64,000 bases of DNA. It comes from Planctomycetaceae bacterium. Lineage in GTDB: Bacteria > Planctomycetota > UBA1135 > GCA-002686595. A program made the translations under genes and the position numbers. Position 1 is the first letter of the stretch. Each line of letters begins with the position of its first letter. Positions 42,257-54,887 of the stretch are shown one piece after another. The notes below the pieces were generated by a model. The model was not told the origin of the DNA. It saw only the letters and a program-made list of their open reading frames with translations, and made no database searches. The stretch covers positions 1 through 64,000 of the forward strand of contig WYBT01000021.1 in the NCBI GenBank assembly GCA_011525785.1, in the 5' to 3' direction.

Positions 42257-44479
42257 ATGCATTCGACAGCGATCCTCCTCGCCGCGGCATTAGCGCTCTC
42301 CCAGGCGCCGCAGACGAGCTCCAACAACGACCCCCTCCGCGCGGAACGCGACATCGCGCGCGAGCGCTACCTCAAGGTCGAGGCTGAACTCTCACGAGCC
42401 AGCCTCGACGCGCTTTCGCCGGAGCAGCGCGAGGCCCGCGCGCGCCTGCTCGACGTGCTCGACGCGTACGTCACGCGCGCCGACTTCGGCGTGCAGTCGC
42501 TGGATCCGGGCGCCCGCTTGCCGCAGTTCGTCGATGTGGACGGGCGGCGCTGCGCGATCGCCGAGCTGCTCCACGCCACCGGCGAGGACGAGCTGGTGAA
42601 CGAGGTCGCTGCGACTCGCAACACGGCCTGGATCGTCGATCTGTCGCACGACGCGCGCTTCCTCGGCTGGCTGGACACGCACGGGCTGGCGCTCGACGAG
42701 GCCGCTCGCATCCAGGGGCCCCCGATGCCGAAAGTCCCCAACCCGCCGGACATCGGCGATGTGGTCCCGGGGTCGGGCTCGCCCAGTGGTCCCGGTTCGC
42801 CCGCCGGCGGGGGGCCCTCCGCGCCAGCACCTGCGGGTCCGCGCTCACCGGGCGGCTTCGCTCCGGCCGGCCCGACCGGCGCAGGCCCGACTTCGCTCGG
42901 TCCGACCGCGCCCGACGTCCCGGGCGGCTCGCCGACCGGCGGCGGCCCGCAGAGCGAGGCCGACTCGACCTGGTGGCAGTGGTGGGAGTTCAACAAGCTC
43001 CAGTTCCTGCGCCCCAACCGGCTCGAACTGGCGCGCGGTGACGACGCGCCGGGCCGCAGCTCGGCCTCGGGTTTGAGCTTCATGCGCCGCGCGATGGCGC
43101 CGCTGCTCCTGCGCGAAGTCGAACACCGCGATGCGCGCATTCGCGCCGCCGCGGCGGGTGCGCTCGGTCGCGTGGCCGGCGCCGATTCGGTCAGCGTGCT
43201 GGTCGAGCGACTGGCCGACGGCCAGCAGTCGGTGCGCGACGCGGCGCTGCTGGGACTGGGCGCGAGCGGTGCGAGCGAGGCGCAAACGGTGCTGCTCAGC
43301 GCCGTCGAGCACGGCAAGGCGGGTCGCGTGCGCGACCTGGCCCGGCGCGAGCGCGCGCTCGCGCTGCTGGCGCTGGGTCTGGGCCGGCGCGTGGGCTTCG
43401 ACGAGAGCTGCGATCAAGCCGTGATCGAGCTCGTCCGGCGGCTGCCCTCGGCGGAGCGCGAGGCGCTCGGCGTGGCGGCGATGACGTACGTGCTGCTCAA
43501 CCCGAGCCACGACTTGCTCGAACTCGCAGCCGAGTGCTCGAACGACAAGAGCTGGCCGGTGAGCGTGCGTTGCCGCGCTGCGGAGGCTTTGCGCGCCAGC
43601 GACGACGCCGAAACGCTGGGCGAGCTCCAGCACCTCGCGTCGGGCTCGCGCCTCGAGCTGCGGCGTTCCGCGGCGCTGGCCATCGGCGAGTTCGAGCACC
43701 CGCTCGCGGTCGCGGGCCTGATGACGGCCTACGACCTCGAGAAGGAGCCTGTGGCGAGTTCGTTCCTGCTCGTCTCGCTCGGCCGCCGCGGCGGAGCGAA
43801 GGCGCGCGAGCAACTCGAGGCCGCGCTGCGCGGGAAGGACGCGCTGGATCGGCCGTGGGCCGCGCTCGGCCTGGGCATCCTGGCGCGCGAAGCGGGCGAT
43901 CCGTCGAGCGCTGCGGTGTTGCTCGAAGCGCTTGCCGAGGTGCGCAGCGCCGACGATCGCGGGGCGTACTGGCTCGCGCTCGGGCTCACGCGCTCGCCGC
44001 GTGCGCAGGCGCCGCTGGCGGAGGCGCTCGAACAGGCCGCCGACCCGCGCTTGCGCATGTACGCCGCGCAGGGCTTGGCGCTGCTGGGAACCGCCGCGGC
44101 GCGCGACGCGTTGCTCGGACGGCTCGACGACGAGCGCTCGCCGCTCGTGCGTTCGCAGATCGCACTGGCGCTTGGCGCGATCGGGGCCGAGCAGGACCTC
44201 GACGCGATCGTCGCGACGCTCGACTCGGTCGCCGAGCCGCTGCTCCAAGGCCAGGTGGCGTCGGCCATCGCCTTCCACGGCTCGAGCGCAGCGCTCGCGC
44301 GCCTGGGCTCGCTGATCGCCGACGAGAAGCACGACGTGGCGACTCGCGCGGCGGCCATGGACGGCCTGGGCATGATGCTGTGCAGCGGCGAGGCGCTCAC
44401 GCTGGGTGAGTCGGCGCGCTCGGGAAACTACCCGCAGTTCCCCGACTGGCTGCGAGAGGCGTACGCGACGACGTTTTGA
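42257..44479 (+). CDS. Secreted HEAT-repeat protein with Pro/Gly-rich linker
   Basis: 740 aa from the ATG at 42257; upstream in-frame codons are not credible. MHSTAILLAAALALSQAPQ is a signal peptide. Residues ~25-155 form a helical domain (LDVLDAYVTRADFG, FVDVDGRRCAIAELLHATGE). A low-complexity Gly/Pro/Ser stretch (~165-235) follows, with WWQWWEFNK just after it. The rest (~275-740) is a solenoid of about a dozen HEAT-like repeats: ARIRAAAAGALGRVAGADSV, QSVRDAALLGLGASG and so on. HEAT solenoids bind other proteins. The Trp-rich W-W-x-W-W-E-F-N-K element before the repeats recurs in planctomycete proteins of this type as far as I recall. Partner unknown. Confidence 0.85.
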   Translation: MHSTAILLAAALALSQAPQTSSNNDPLRAERDIARERYLKVEAELSRASLDALSPEQREARARLLDVLDAYVTRADFGVQSLDPGARLPQFVDVDGRRCAIAELLHATGEDELVNEVAATRNTAWIVDLSHDARFLGWLDTHGLALDEAARIQGPPMPKVPNPPDIGDVVPGSGSPSGPGSPAGGGPSAPAPAGPRSPGGFAPAGPTGAGPTSLGPTAPDVPGGSPTGGGPQSEADSTWWQWWEFNKLQFLRPNRLELARGDDAPGRSSASGLSFMRRAMAPLLLREVEHRDARIRAAAAGALGRVAGADSVSVLVERLADGQQSVRDAALLGLGASGASEAQTVLLSAVEHGKAGRVRDLARRERALALLALGLGRRVGFDESCDQAVIELVRRLPSAEREALGVAAMTYVLLNPSHDLLELAAECSNDKSWPVSVRCRAAEALRASDDAETLGELQHLASGSRLELRRSAALAIGEFEHPLAVAGLMTAYDLEKEPVASSFLLVSLGRRGGAKAREQLEAALRGKDALDRPWAALGLGILAREAGDPSSAAVLLEALAEVRSADDRGAYWLALGLTRSPRAQAPLAEALEQAADPRLRMYAAQGLALLGTAAARDALLGRLDDERSPLVRSQIALALGAIGAEQDLDAIVATLDSVAEPLLQGQVASAIAFHGSSAALARLGSLIADEKHDVATRAAAMDGLGMMLCSGEALTLGESARSGNYPQFPDWLREAYATTF

Positions 44480-44499
44480 CGGTCGTCGTAGCTCGAAAC

Positions 44500-44541
44500 G
44501 CGCGGGCGGCGTTGCTCGATCTCGAGCAGCGCCGCCCGCGC
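44500..44541 (+). terminator. 20-bp hairpin after the HEAT-repeat gene
   Basis: GCGCGGGCGGCGTTGCTCGA (44500-44519) pairs with TCGAGCAGCGCCGCCCGCGC (44522-44541) with a single T-G pair. It begins 20 nt after the stop codon. No T-run follows. Confidence 0.6.
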
Positions 44542-44630
44542 GCATGTGAAGCGCCACTTTGTATGACCTGACTCCGAGCCTCTCCGGTCGCGGCGGCGCG
44601 ACGCAAACACCTGGCCCTCAACGCGTCCGT

Positions 44631-44636
44631 TATCCT
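44631..44636 (+). promoter_or_regulatory. Candidate -10 box TATCCT for the gene at 44724
   Basis: TATCCT in the context CCGT-TATCCT-CGA, almost the same as the tRNA-Leu box. The start codon is 87 nt downstream. Confidence 0.35.
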
Positions 44637-44723
44637 CGAATCGCTATCGAGGGAGGCGCGCTCGAAATGCGCCCTCAGAGTCGACGAGCCTGTTCGCGTT
44701 CAATCAACCTGTTCGGAGGGATC

Positions 44724-45395
44724 GTGGATCGGAAGCTGGTCAGCGCGTTAGTGGTCGCAGCGTTCGCGATGGGCGCACTGCTAGGCGGCGGGCTGTTCTC
44801 GGCGGACGATGCGCGGCCGTTGGAGTCCAACCAAGAGCGGGCCATGACTCCGAGCTCGGATCGCTTGGAGGGTGCGAGGTCACCTGCCGAACAACAGGCC
44901 GATCCAATCCAGGGACGGCAGGCAGTAGAAGCGTTGGTGTCGCCCGAGCCCGAGCGCCAAGAGCTTGAAGCCAAACCGGTGGCGACCGAGGCCGCTCCAC
45001 GTGGCATTTTTCACGAAGTGTCGCACTACGAGGCGTCCATCGAGTTCAATCCAAACCAGAGGGTCCTGACGAAAGACGAGCGGCAATGGCTCGAGACCCA
45101 ACTCCAGCACCTTGCGCAGCAGGCCGCTCAGGCGGAGACGCGCGCGATGCTGGATGCTCAGGCTGCGATCCATCGGCTGCGCGAGGCCGGGAAGGCCCGC
45201 GCGGTCGTTGTGGGCGAGGACGTCAAGCTCGGATTCGGAGTCGTGTGTACCGACGTCCGCGTGGACCAGAACGGGACGACCGCCGTGGACGTCTATCCAC
45301 AGGACGCGCCCAGCGCGGTCCTGTTGCAGGAAGAAGCAAACGCACTGCGAAACGAGGGGCTCGCGTTAGTGCGGAGGTGCTTTCAGCCTCGGTAG
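44724..45395 (+). CDS. Membrane-anchored protein of unknown function
   Basis: 223 aa from a GTG at 44724, chosen because GGAGG (44715-44719) precedes it by 4 nt; the frame is open upstream from 44559 without support. MDRKLVSALVVAAFAMGALLGG is a signal anchor. A hydrophilic linker rich in Glu/Pro (~25-95) leads to a helical stretch (LTKDERQWLETQLQHLAQQAAQ..) and a short C-terminal domain (GEDVKLGFGVVCTDVRVDQN..) with two cysteines. Third-position GC bias is somewhat weaker than in neighbours. I recognise no family. Probably periplasmic, single-gene unit. Confidence 0.65.
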   Translation: MDRKLVSALVVAAFAMGALLGGGLFSADDARPLESNQERAMTPSSDRLEGARSPAEQQADPIQGRQAVEALVSPEPERQELEAKPVATEAAPRGIFHEVSHYEASIEFNPNQRVLTKDERQWLETQLQHLAQQAAQAETRAMLDAQAAIHRLREAGKARAVVVGEDVKLGFGVVCTDVRVDQNGTTAVDVYPQDAPSAVLLQEEANALRNEGLALVRRCFQPR

Positions 45396-45809
45396 GGAAG
45401 CGGAGGCGCGTCGCTGCGAACGGATGTCACTCATTAGTTGATGTGCGTGTGCTGGAGGCGCCGCGCTGGACGTTTCACTTTGCAGTCGCCGCCGAGCGCG
45501 ACGCGTCTGCGAGCCTGCTCCCTGACGCGGACGGTTGCGTGTGCCCTGCCTGCCGGAGTGGCCAGTGCCTCAGCTCGCGACTCCGTCCCCGATCTGCTTC
45601 GGACTCCGCAACTCGCTGACACCCACGCCGCCGTACCTTCGAGCGCTAGCGATGAAACGGCGTGGCTGCTGATGCCGCTACTGCAGCATCTGTCGGTCAC
45701 CGGCGCGCCGGCAGCGGCCTGCATCTGAACTGCGACGCGGTGGCCTCCTCGGAGAGGGTCCGCGTGCGAAGGAGCGTGACGGTGGCGAAGAGTTGAACCG
45801 GGCGCGCAG
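45396..45809. other. Intergenic stretch without a convincing gene
   Basis: 414 nt between the end of the membrane-anchored protein gene (plus) and the end of the RND pump gene (minus). Both flanking genes converge here. Short ORFs on both strands have no start signal or family resemblance. I see no clear terminator hairpin with a T-run. Confidence 0.45.
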
Positions 45810-49027
<3,218 letters not shown>

Positions 49028-49031
<4 letters not shown>

Positions 49032-50080
49032 GGCAGCAGCACTTCCTCGCCCGCGCGCAAGCCGCTGAGCACCTCGACGAACTCGCCGTGGCGCTTGCCG
49101 GTGCGCACGAGCGCCGTCTGCACGCGGCCGCGCTCGAGCACGCGCACGCGCTCGATCTGGCCCACGCGTTGAATCGCCGCCGCAGGCACGAGCAGCGCCT
49201 GACGTGAGCCGAGTTCGAGCGACAGTCGCGCGAGTTGGCCCGGGCGCAGGCCGCGCGAGTCCTCGAGTGCGATGTGCAACGTCACCGAGCCGGTGGCGCT
49301 GTCCGAGGCGGGGAGGATGCGCGTCACTGTTCCGCGGCGGGCTGCGCCAGCGTCGAGCTCGAGTTCGCAGCGCGAACCCACGCTCAGCTCCGTGGACTGT
49401 GCTTGGGGCACGGCCACGCTCACGCGCACCGCGCCCTCGCGGAACAGCGTCACCAGCGGCGCGCCCGGAAGTGCGAGTTGCCCGACGTCGACGTGACGTG
49501 TGAGCACTTGCCCGGCGAACGGCGCGCGCAACTCGAACCAGGTGAGCGCCGTCTCGGCCTCGACCACGCCCTGCGCGGCGCGCTCGTGCGCGGCCTGCGC
49601 GCCCTGCTGCGCAGCTCGCGCGCTCTCCCAGTCTTGTTCGGTCGCCGCCGCGCCGCGCTTCAGTCGTTCCACGCGCTCGAAAGCGAGCTGCGCCGCGGTG
49701 GCCTGCGCCTGCGCAGCTTCTTGTGCGGCCTTCGCCTGTGCGAGCTGCGCGCGCGCATCACGGTCGTCGAAGCGCACGAGCAGGTCGCCCAGCTCGACGC
49801 TCTGTCCCTCGCGCACTGCGACTTCGAGCACGCTCGCCATGACTCGCGCGGCGAGCGGCGCAGCGTCGAGCGCCTCGACGAAGCCCGGCTGGACTTGCGT
49901 GCGCGGAACGTCGCGCAGTTCGACCTTCGCCGTCGCTTGACCCGGCGCCGGCGCGGGCAGTGGGGGAACCGTCGCTGTCACGTGCTTGGGGCGCAGGATC
50001 AAGCCTTGGAACCACAGCAGCGCGAGCACGAGGGCTGCGAACAGCGCTGCCACGAGGATTCGATTCGCCACGCTCTTCAC
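49028..50080 (-). CDS. RND periplasmic adaptor (HlyD/AcrA family)
   Basis: 350 aa from a GTG at 50080 with CGGAGG 6 nt upstream. One N-terminal helix (VANRILVAALFAALVLALLWF) anchors it. PGFVEALDAAPLAARVMASVLEVAVREGQSVELGDLLVRFDDRD is the first lipoyl half (shown in part as residues ~67-105), followed by a short coiled coil of Ala/Gln-rich helices (~110-175) and the second half TWFELRAPFAGQVLTRHVDVG, then the beta-barrel. Start and stop overlap both neighbours by GTGA, giving fixed stoichiometry. It bridges the pump to the outer-membrane channel. Confidence 0.92.
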
Positions 50081-51549
50081 TGCACGCCTCCGATCGCCGC
50101 CACCAGTCGCGCGCGCGCGAGCTGCACACCCGCCGCCGCGGCCACGCCGCGCACCTTGGCGAGGTTCAGCGCGTCCTGCGCCTCGAGCACATCGGTCACC
50201 GTCGCGCCTCCGGCGTCCTGCGCCAGCGAGAGCACGCGGAAGGCCTCTTCGGCGGCTTGCACGGCGCTCTGCGCGAGCGCCAGCGACTGCCGCGCGGCCG
50301 CTTGCTCAGCCCAGGCGTCGCGCACTTCGCGCTCGACTTCGAGCTCCAGAGCGCGCAGCTCGAGCACGGCCACGCGCTCCTGCGCCTGTGCGCCCTCGAT
50401 GCGCGGCCCGGTGCGCGCCGAGAGCGGCACGCGCAGTCCGACGCCGACGAGGTACTTGTCGAGATCGCTGTCCAAGCGCAGCTCTTCGTCGTCGAACGCG
50501 TACGACGCGAACAGGCCCAGGCTCGGCAGGCGCTCGGCCGCGCGCGCGGAGCTGGCGAGCTCGGCCGTGCGCACGCGGTGCGCCATGGCGACGAGGTCGG
50601 AGCGCTCGCGGCGCGCGCGTTCGAGCAGTTGCGCAAGCTCGGGCGCGAGGTCGGCGCCGACCTCGATCGGCGCGGCGTCGACGCGTTGCAGGTCCTCGGC
50701 GCGCACGTTCATCAACGCGGCGAGCGCGTTGCGGGCGCGCGCGACGGAGTACTGAGCCTTTGCTGCTTCATCGCGCGAGGCGGCTACGCGCACTTCGAGT
50801 CGCAGCACGTCGGCTTGGAGCGCTGCGCCTTCGCGCGCTCGAACACGGGTCTGTTCGAGGCGTTGCTCGACTGCGGCGATGCTCTCTTGCGCCACGCGTT
50901 CGAGCTCGAGTGCAGCGCGCAGCGCCAGCCAGGATTGAACGCCGGCGTTGAGCAGTCGACGCTCGATCGCCTCGCCTTGCGCGCGCGCCGCCAGCTCGCC
51001 TTCGCGCGCGGCGGCATGCGCCTGCGAGCGACCCGGAGCGAATAACGGCCAGTCGAGTCGGACCTGCTCGCGCCAGTTGCGCGTGCTGCCGGGCGTGGGG
51101 TCGAAGGCCGGGCCCAGCGAGAGGCGCTCTTGGTTGAGCAGCAGCGCGAAGGCCTGCGCGGGATCGTCGGTCGCCACGAAGTCGACCTGCAGCGACAACT
51201 CGGGCGCATAGCTGGCGCGCGCCTCGCGCACGGCTGCGCGGGCTTGATCGATGCGTGCGAGGGCCTGTCCGAGCGTCGGCGAGCCGCTGGCGATGCGCTC
51301 CAGCACTTCGCCGAGCTTCCAGGGCTCGTCGGCGGCGCGTTGCGGCGTCGTTGGCGTGCTGGCGCCGTTCGACACAGCGCGTGGAGGTGCGGCGACCGAC
51401 GCTCGCGCGTTCGTCGAACGCGGGGGCGTGGCGTGGGTGGCGCAGCTCTGCGTCAGCAGCATGGCTGCTGCGAGCAACGCACTCGACGAAACGCGCGCGC
51501 TGCGACGATCGCGCCTTTCGCTCACACCGGGGCTCGTCGATACGTCCAT
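50077..51549 (-). CDS. TolC-family outer-membrane channel lipoprotein
   Basis: 490 aa from the ATG at 51549. The N-terminus has a basic stretch, then SSALLAAAMLLTQSC, a lipoprotein signal with Cys at about residue 36. A Thr/Pro/Ala-rich linker precedes PWKLGEVLERIASGSPTLGQ, the start of the first TolC repeat. Long helices (RIDQARAAVREARASYAPEL; ELAARAQGEAIERRLLN) and a second repeat (LPSLGLFASYAFDDEELRLD) follow. It ends with DVLEAQDALNLAKVRG. First gene of the operon. TTGACA occurs on the minus strand at 51639-51634, but no good -10 follows it, and the 101-bp palindrome ends 5 nt upstream of it. Confidence 0.9.
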   Translation of the reverse strand: MDVSTSPGVSERRDRRSARVSSSALLAAAMLLTQSCATHATPPRSTNARASVAAPPRAVSNGASTPTTPQRAADEPWKLGEVLERIASGSPTLGQALARIDQARAAVREARASYAPELSLQVDFVATDDPAQAFALLLNQERLSLGPAFDPTPGSTRNWREQVRLDWPLFAPGRSQAHAAAREGELAARAQGEAIERRLLNAGVQSWLALRAALELERVAQESIAAVEQRLEQTRVRAREGAALQADVLRLEVRVAASRDEAAKAQYSVARARNALAALMNVRAEDLQRVDAAPIEVGADLAPELAQLLERARRERSDLVAMAHRVRTAELASSARAAERLPSLGLFASYAFDDEELRLDSDLDKYLVGVGLRVPLSARTGPRIEGAQAQERVAVLELRALELEVEREVRDAWAEQAAARQSLALAQSAVQAAEEAFRVLSLAQDAGGATVTDVLEAQDALNLAKVRGVAAAAGVQLARARLVAAIGGVQ

Positions 51550-51643
51550 CGACGCACACGCTCGGCCGTTGGCGGGGCGCGGTCAGGTAGCTCGACGACC
51601 CAGGCGGACGCGAACTTGGGCCCGCTTACAACCTGTCAAGCAA

Positions 51644-51744
51644 CAGTACGGCGCCAGAGCAAGGTTTCCACGTTAGCCGCAGCGACGCTGCGAGCGCCGG
51701 GCGGCCGGCGGCTGACGTGGAAACTCTGCACTGGCGCCGTACTG
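51644..51744. repeat. 101-bp near-perfect palindrome between the Ig-like lipoprotein gene and the RND operon
   Basis: A 30-nt left arm (51644-51673, starting CAGTACGGCGCCAG) matches the reverse complement of the right arm (51715-51744) at 27 of 30 positions. The stem continues inward for seven more pairs (TAGCCGC / GCGGCTG, one wobble), and the remaining centre contains a further small hairpin (GCAGCG-A-CGCTGC). It starts 7 nt after the stop of the lipoprotein gene on the minus strand and is followed by TTGCTTGACA. It could be a very strong terminator, an attenuator for the RND operon, or a palindromic mobile element. Confidence 0.85.
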
Positions 51745-51751
51745 CTGGCGG

Positions 51752-54700
51752 TCAGCGCTGGTAGGCGATCGCGAGCGTGTCGAGAGCACCCGCGGCGCCG
51801 GTGACGGCGTTCGAGATGAACGACACGCGCGCTTGCACGAAGCGAGCGCCGTCGAGGTCGGTGGTGCTCGACTTCCAGCTCGAGTCGTTGCTGATCGGGT
51901 GGAACTGCGGAGTGAACAGCAGGTTCGCGGGGAGCGAGGACTGCGAGAGCTGCGTTGAGTTCAGCGCTTCACCATAGGCGTCGTAGGCGTTCGCGTTGCG
52001 CCAGCCCTGCACGCTGGTCGCGCTCATCGAGCTCGCGCCGCGGTACGCCGCGACGATCTGGGCGCCGCTCGGCAGCGTGTTCTCGAACTCGAGCAGCGCC
52101 GGCGCGAAGTCCGGCGTCGCGACCTGCAGCGTGAGCCAGCGCGTGTGGAAGCGCGAAATGCGCACCACGAAGTCGGCCTGGCCTTGGTGCACCACGTTGT
52201 CGCCGGGGAAGGTCTGTTGACCGCCCGGGCCGATGCTGCCGCTGGCGATCGTTGCGTTGTCGGGGTCGATGTACGTGACCTTGCCAGTGTTGGGATGCAC
52301 CCCGCCCGTCGACTGCATGCGGAAGTACGGCCGCGCCGACGAGTTGATCGCGATCGAGATGGCGAAGTTGTTGACCACGCTCGGCTGCAGCGCGGGATAG
52401 GTGCGAATCTCGGTCAAGAGCGGCAGGCCGATGGTCGGGACCTTGGACTGGCCGTAGAAGCCCTTGGTCACCGCGCCGCCGCCGAGCACCTGCACTTCAC
52501 GCGCCAAGGGGGCTCCGACGTTGTTCGGGCTGCCCAGGACCTGCTTCGAAGTGTCGCGCCAGGTCCAGTAGGAGTATTGGCTCGGGGCGAGGCCGCGGTT
52601 GAGCGGCCACGGTGCGATCGGCAGGCCCGAAGTGCTGGTGACGACATCCGCCGGGTTGACGGTGTAGCCCGCGGACTTGTCGTGCACGACGGTGAGCGGA
52701 TCGCTCCCGCCGTTGTCGTGGTTGCTGGCGAACGTGAACGCCAGGCCCGAAGCCACGAACTGCGGCAAGAGCCCAGTGTCGAGCGCTTCGTCCGGCAGCC
52801 GCAGCGAGTGCGCGAGCGACATCTGGAACTGCGGGAAGCTGTCGGCGCTCACCGGGCCCTGCGGTTGCCACCACAGGCCTTCGACGTCGATGTTGTGCAG
52901 CGTCTCATCGCGCAGAGCCATGCCCATGTCGGCGTAGCGCCACAGCGTCATGGTGCGCGAGCCGTACGGGGTCAGCGGTCCGGGAGTGCCCTGCGGGAGC
53001 TGCACCATCGCGCCGACCAGCGGTTGCGTGGGGTCGACACTCGCCGAGAAGCGCATCACCGGCCGCGGGCGGAGCACGCCGGCCGTCAGGTCGTACAGCG
53101 CTTGCCCGCGCAACTCGGGCTGGCCGTCGCCGTCCTCGTCCGTTGCGTTGAAGCGCAGCACGATCCCGCCGTTCGCGAGCGTCGGTTGGCTCGCCGCGAG
53201 CTTGAACTCGATCGCCGGCGGATCGTCGGCGAGCGCGTTGCCGGCGAGGTCCGTGATGCGCGTGCCGTCGAGGTCCACGCGGTAAACCTCGGCCTGGCCC
53301 TGCACGTGGGAGAGCGGCAACTGCGGCTGGAAGGTGAACCCGCGCAGGTCGGCGTCGGCGAACACCTGGCCGATGACCCATTGCTCGAGCACGGGGCCGC
53401 CGTTGCGTTGGATGCGGAACGAATCGAAGGGGCGCAGCGAGCGCGGCTCCATCGGCTCGTTGAAGCGCACGCGCACCGAGGCGTTGGCGGAGACCTCCGT
53501 AGCGAGCGGTCCGCCGGCCGCGGGCGTGAATTTCAGCGCGCAGGCGAGATTTTGGCCAAGCCAGGTGGTCCAAGGGGCCGTGTAGGTCGCCGCGCCGCGC
53601 GCGAACGTCGCGGGCAGACCCTGCAGCACCTTGACGCGCACGAAGGTCTCGGTCGCGCTGAGCACTTCGGCGGTGTGCGACGCGGTGGTGATGACGTCGC
53701 CCGGTCGCCGGCGCAGCGCGCAACCCGGTTCGTTGAAGCGCACGAGCACGTCGAACTCGTCCGGCGGCGCGCCGGCGGGCTGCGAGACCTTGGTCAGCGT
53801 GCAGCCCACGTCGAGCACCAGGCGCGGCGGCGTGGTGTCGGCCATGAAGCCGGCGAAGGGATCGCCGGTCGAAGCGCTCGGCCCGCCCGAGCGGAAGGCG
53901 CGCACGATGTCGGCGCCCTCGACGCTGCCGTTCGAGCGCGGCGCGAGCGTCGCGCCCGAGAGATTGCGCAGCGCGCCGTCCGCCGCGCGTGAAGCACTCG
54001 CCAGCCGCAGGCCGACGTTGGCGCGCGCTGTCGTGCTCGCCGCGGGCAGTCCCGCGCGCGCCTCACCCTCGCGCGGATCGATCAATACGCGCGTCGGGTG
54101 GAAGCGCCCGTCGAGCAGGCCGCCGTGGCTCGGCGCGGCCCACACGCGCGCGGGAAGCGCCAGGTCGAGGGCTTCTCCGCCGACGAGCTTGATGCTGCCG
54201 CGGTGGATGCTCTGCGCGTCGAGCAGGTCGTCGAAGTCGAGCGCGATCACCGCGTTGCGCGGTACGCGACTGAAGGGCGGCAGCTCGTGGGGCGCGAAGC
54301 TGCGGTCCTCGATCGCGCCGCACTGCGCTTGAACGTGGGCGAGCGTCGACGCGAAGCGCTCGGTTCCGAAGGCGTGGCGGATGGTCAGCTGCTCGGCGCC
54401 GTTGACCAGGCTGGCCTCGAGTTCGCACTCCGAGGCGGCGGCGCCGAGGTCCTCGCCGATGAGCACCTCGCGCAGCCGCAACGTGCGTGCTCCGCTGGCC
54501 TCGTCGAGGTCGTACACGTCCACCAGCCGGCCCCAGCGCGCCGCCACGAGCCGCAGCGACCGCGCGCGGCCTCCGAGATGCTCCGCCGGGACGAACGAGG
54601 CCCCGCTGCTCGGATCGAGCGCGAGCCCGGACGCACCGGCGAGCGACTGGCGCTCGCCGCCACCTTGATCGTGCTGCGTCTGGGCTTCCCACTCGTCCGC

Positions 54701-54781
54701 CTCGCAGCCGCCGATCAGCAGTCCCAAGAAAGCCGCCGCGTAGAACACCGAGCCACGAGCGCGCATATGCACGTTTCGCAT
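51752..54781 (-). CDS. Large lipoprotein with Ig-like (SbsA/Big-type) domains
   Basis: 1009 aa from the ATG at 54781, preceded by GGGGAAA; an ATG 13 codons upstream is possible. The N-terminus MRNVHMRARGSVFYAAAFLG continues LLIGGC, a lipobox with Cys at about residue 26. The body holds several bacterial Ig-like segments with patterns such as RNAVIALDFDDLLDAQSI, SVRVRFNEPMEPRSLRPFDS and TRITDLAGNALADDPP, which are the F-(N/D)-E-P-M and D-x-x-G-N-x-L signatures of SbsA/Big_5 domains. A Ca-loop-like DEDGDGQPEL occurs near residue 545. The C-terminal third is beta-rich without a known family. Surface lipoprotein, ligand unknown. A giant hairpin follows its stop codon. Confidence 0.8.
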   Translation of the reverse strand: MRNVHMRARGSVFYAAAFLGLLIGGCEADEWEAQTQHDQGGGERQSLAGASGLALDPSSGASFVPAEHLGGRARSLRLVAARWGRLVDVYDLDEASGARTLRLREVLIGEDLGAAASECELEASLVNGAEQLTIRHAFGTERFASTLAHVQAQCGAIEDRSFAPHELPPFSRVPRNAVIALDFDDLLDAQSIHRGSIKLVGGEALDLALPARVWAAPSHGGLLDGRFHPTRVLIDPREGEARAGLPAASTTARANVGLRLASASRAADGALRNLSGATLAPRSNGSVEGADIVRAFRSGGPSASTGDPFAGFMADTTPPRLVLDVGCTLTKVSQPAGAPPDEFDVLVRFNEPGCALRRRPGDVITTASHTAEVLSATETFVRVKVLQGLPATFARGAATYTAPWTTWLGQNLACALKFTPAAGGPLATEVSANASVRVRFNEPMEPRSLRPFDSFRIQRNGGPVLEQWVIGQVFADADLRGFTFQPQLPLSHVQGQAEVYRVDLDGTRITDLAGNALADDPPAIEFKLAASQPTLANGGIVLRFNATDEDGDGQPELRGQALYDLTAGVLRPRPVMRFSASVDPTQPLVGAMVQLPQGTPGPLTPYGSRTMTLWRYADMGMALRDETLHNIDVEGLWWQPQGPVSADSFPQFQMSLAHSLRLPDEALDTGLLPQFVASGLAFTFASNHDNGGSDPLTVVHDKSAGYTVNPADVVTSTSGLPIAPWPLNRGLAPSQYSYWTWRDTSKQVLGSPNNVGAPLAREVQVLGGGAVTKGFYGQSKVPTIGLPLLTEIRTYPALQPSVVNNFAISIAINSSARPYFRMQSTGGVHPNTGKVTYIDPDNATIASGSIGPGGQQTFPGDNVVHQGQADFVVRISRFHTRWLTLQVATPDFAPALLEFENTLPSGAQIVAAYRGASSMSATSVQGWRNANAYDAYGEALNSTQLSQSSLPANLLFTPQFHPISNDSSWKSSTTDLDGARFVQARVSFISNAVTGAAGALDTLAIAYQR

Positions 54782-54887
54782 GAACTTGTTTTCCCCGTGA
54801 ACTCGCTGCTCCGCCAGCATCGAGTTTCGCGTCGCGCTGCCGCGACCGGGGCCGTCTAGTCGGCGCGCTACCTGGGGTTACGCCGGC

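Noticed and set aside
51644..51744. Integron attC site
   Set aside because: The palindrome has the size of an attC, but its ends lack the RYYYAAC / GTTRRRY core sites, and no integrase or cassette array is present.
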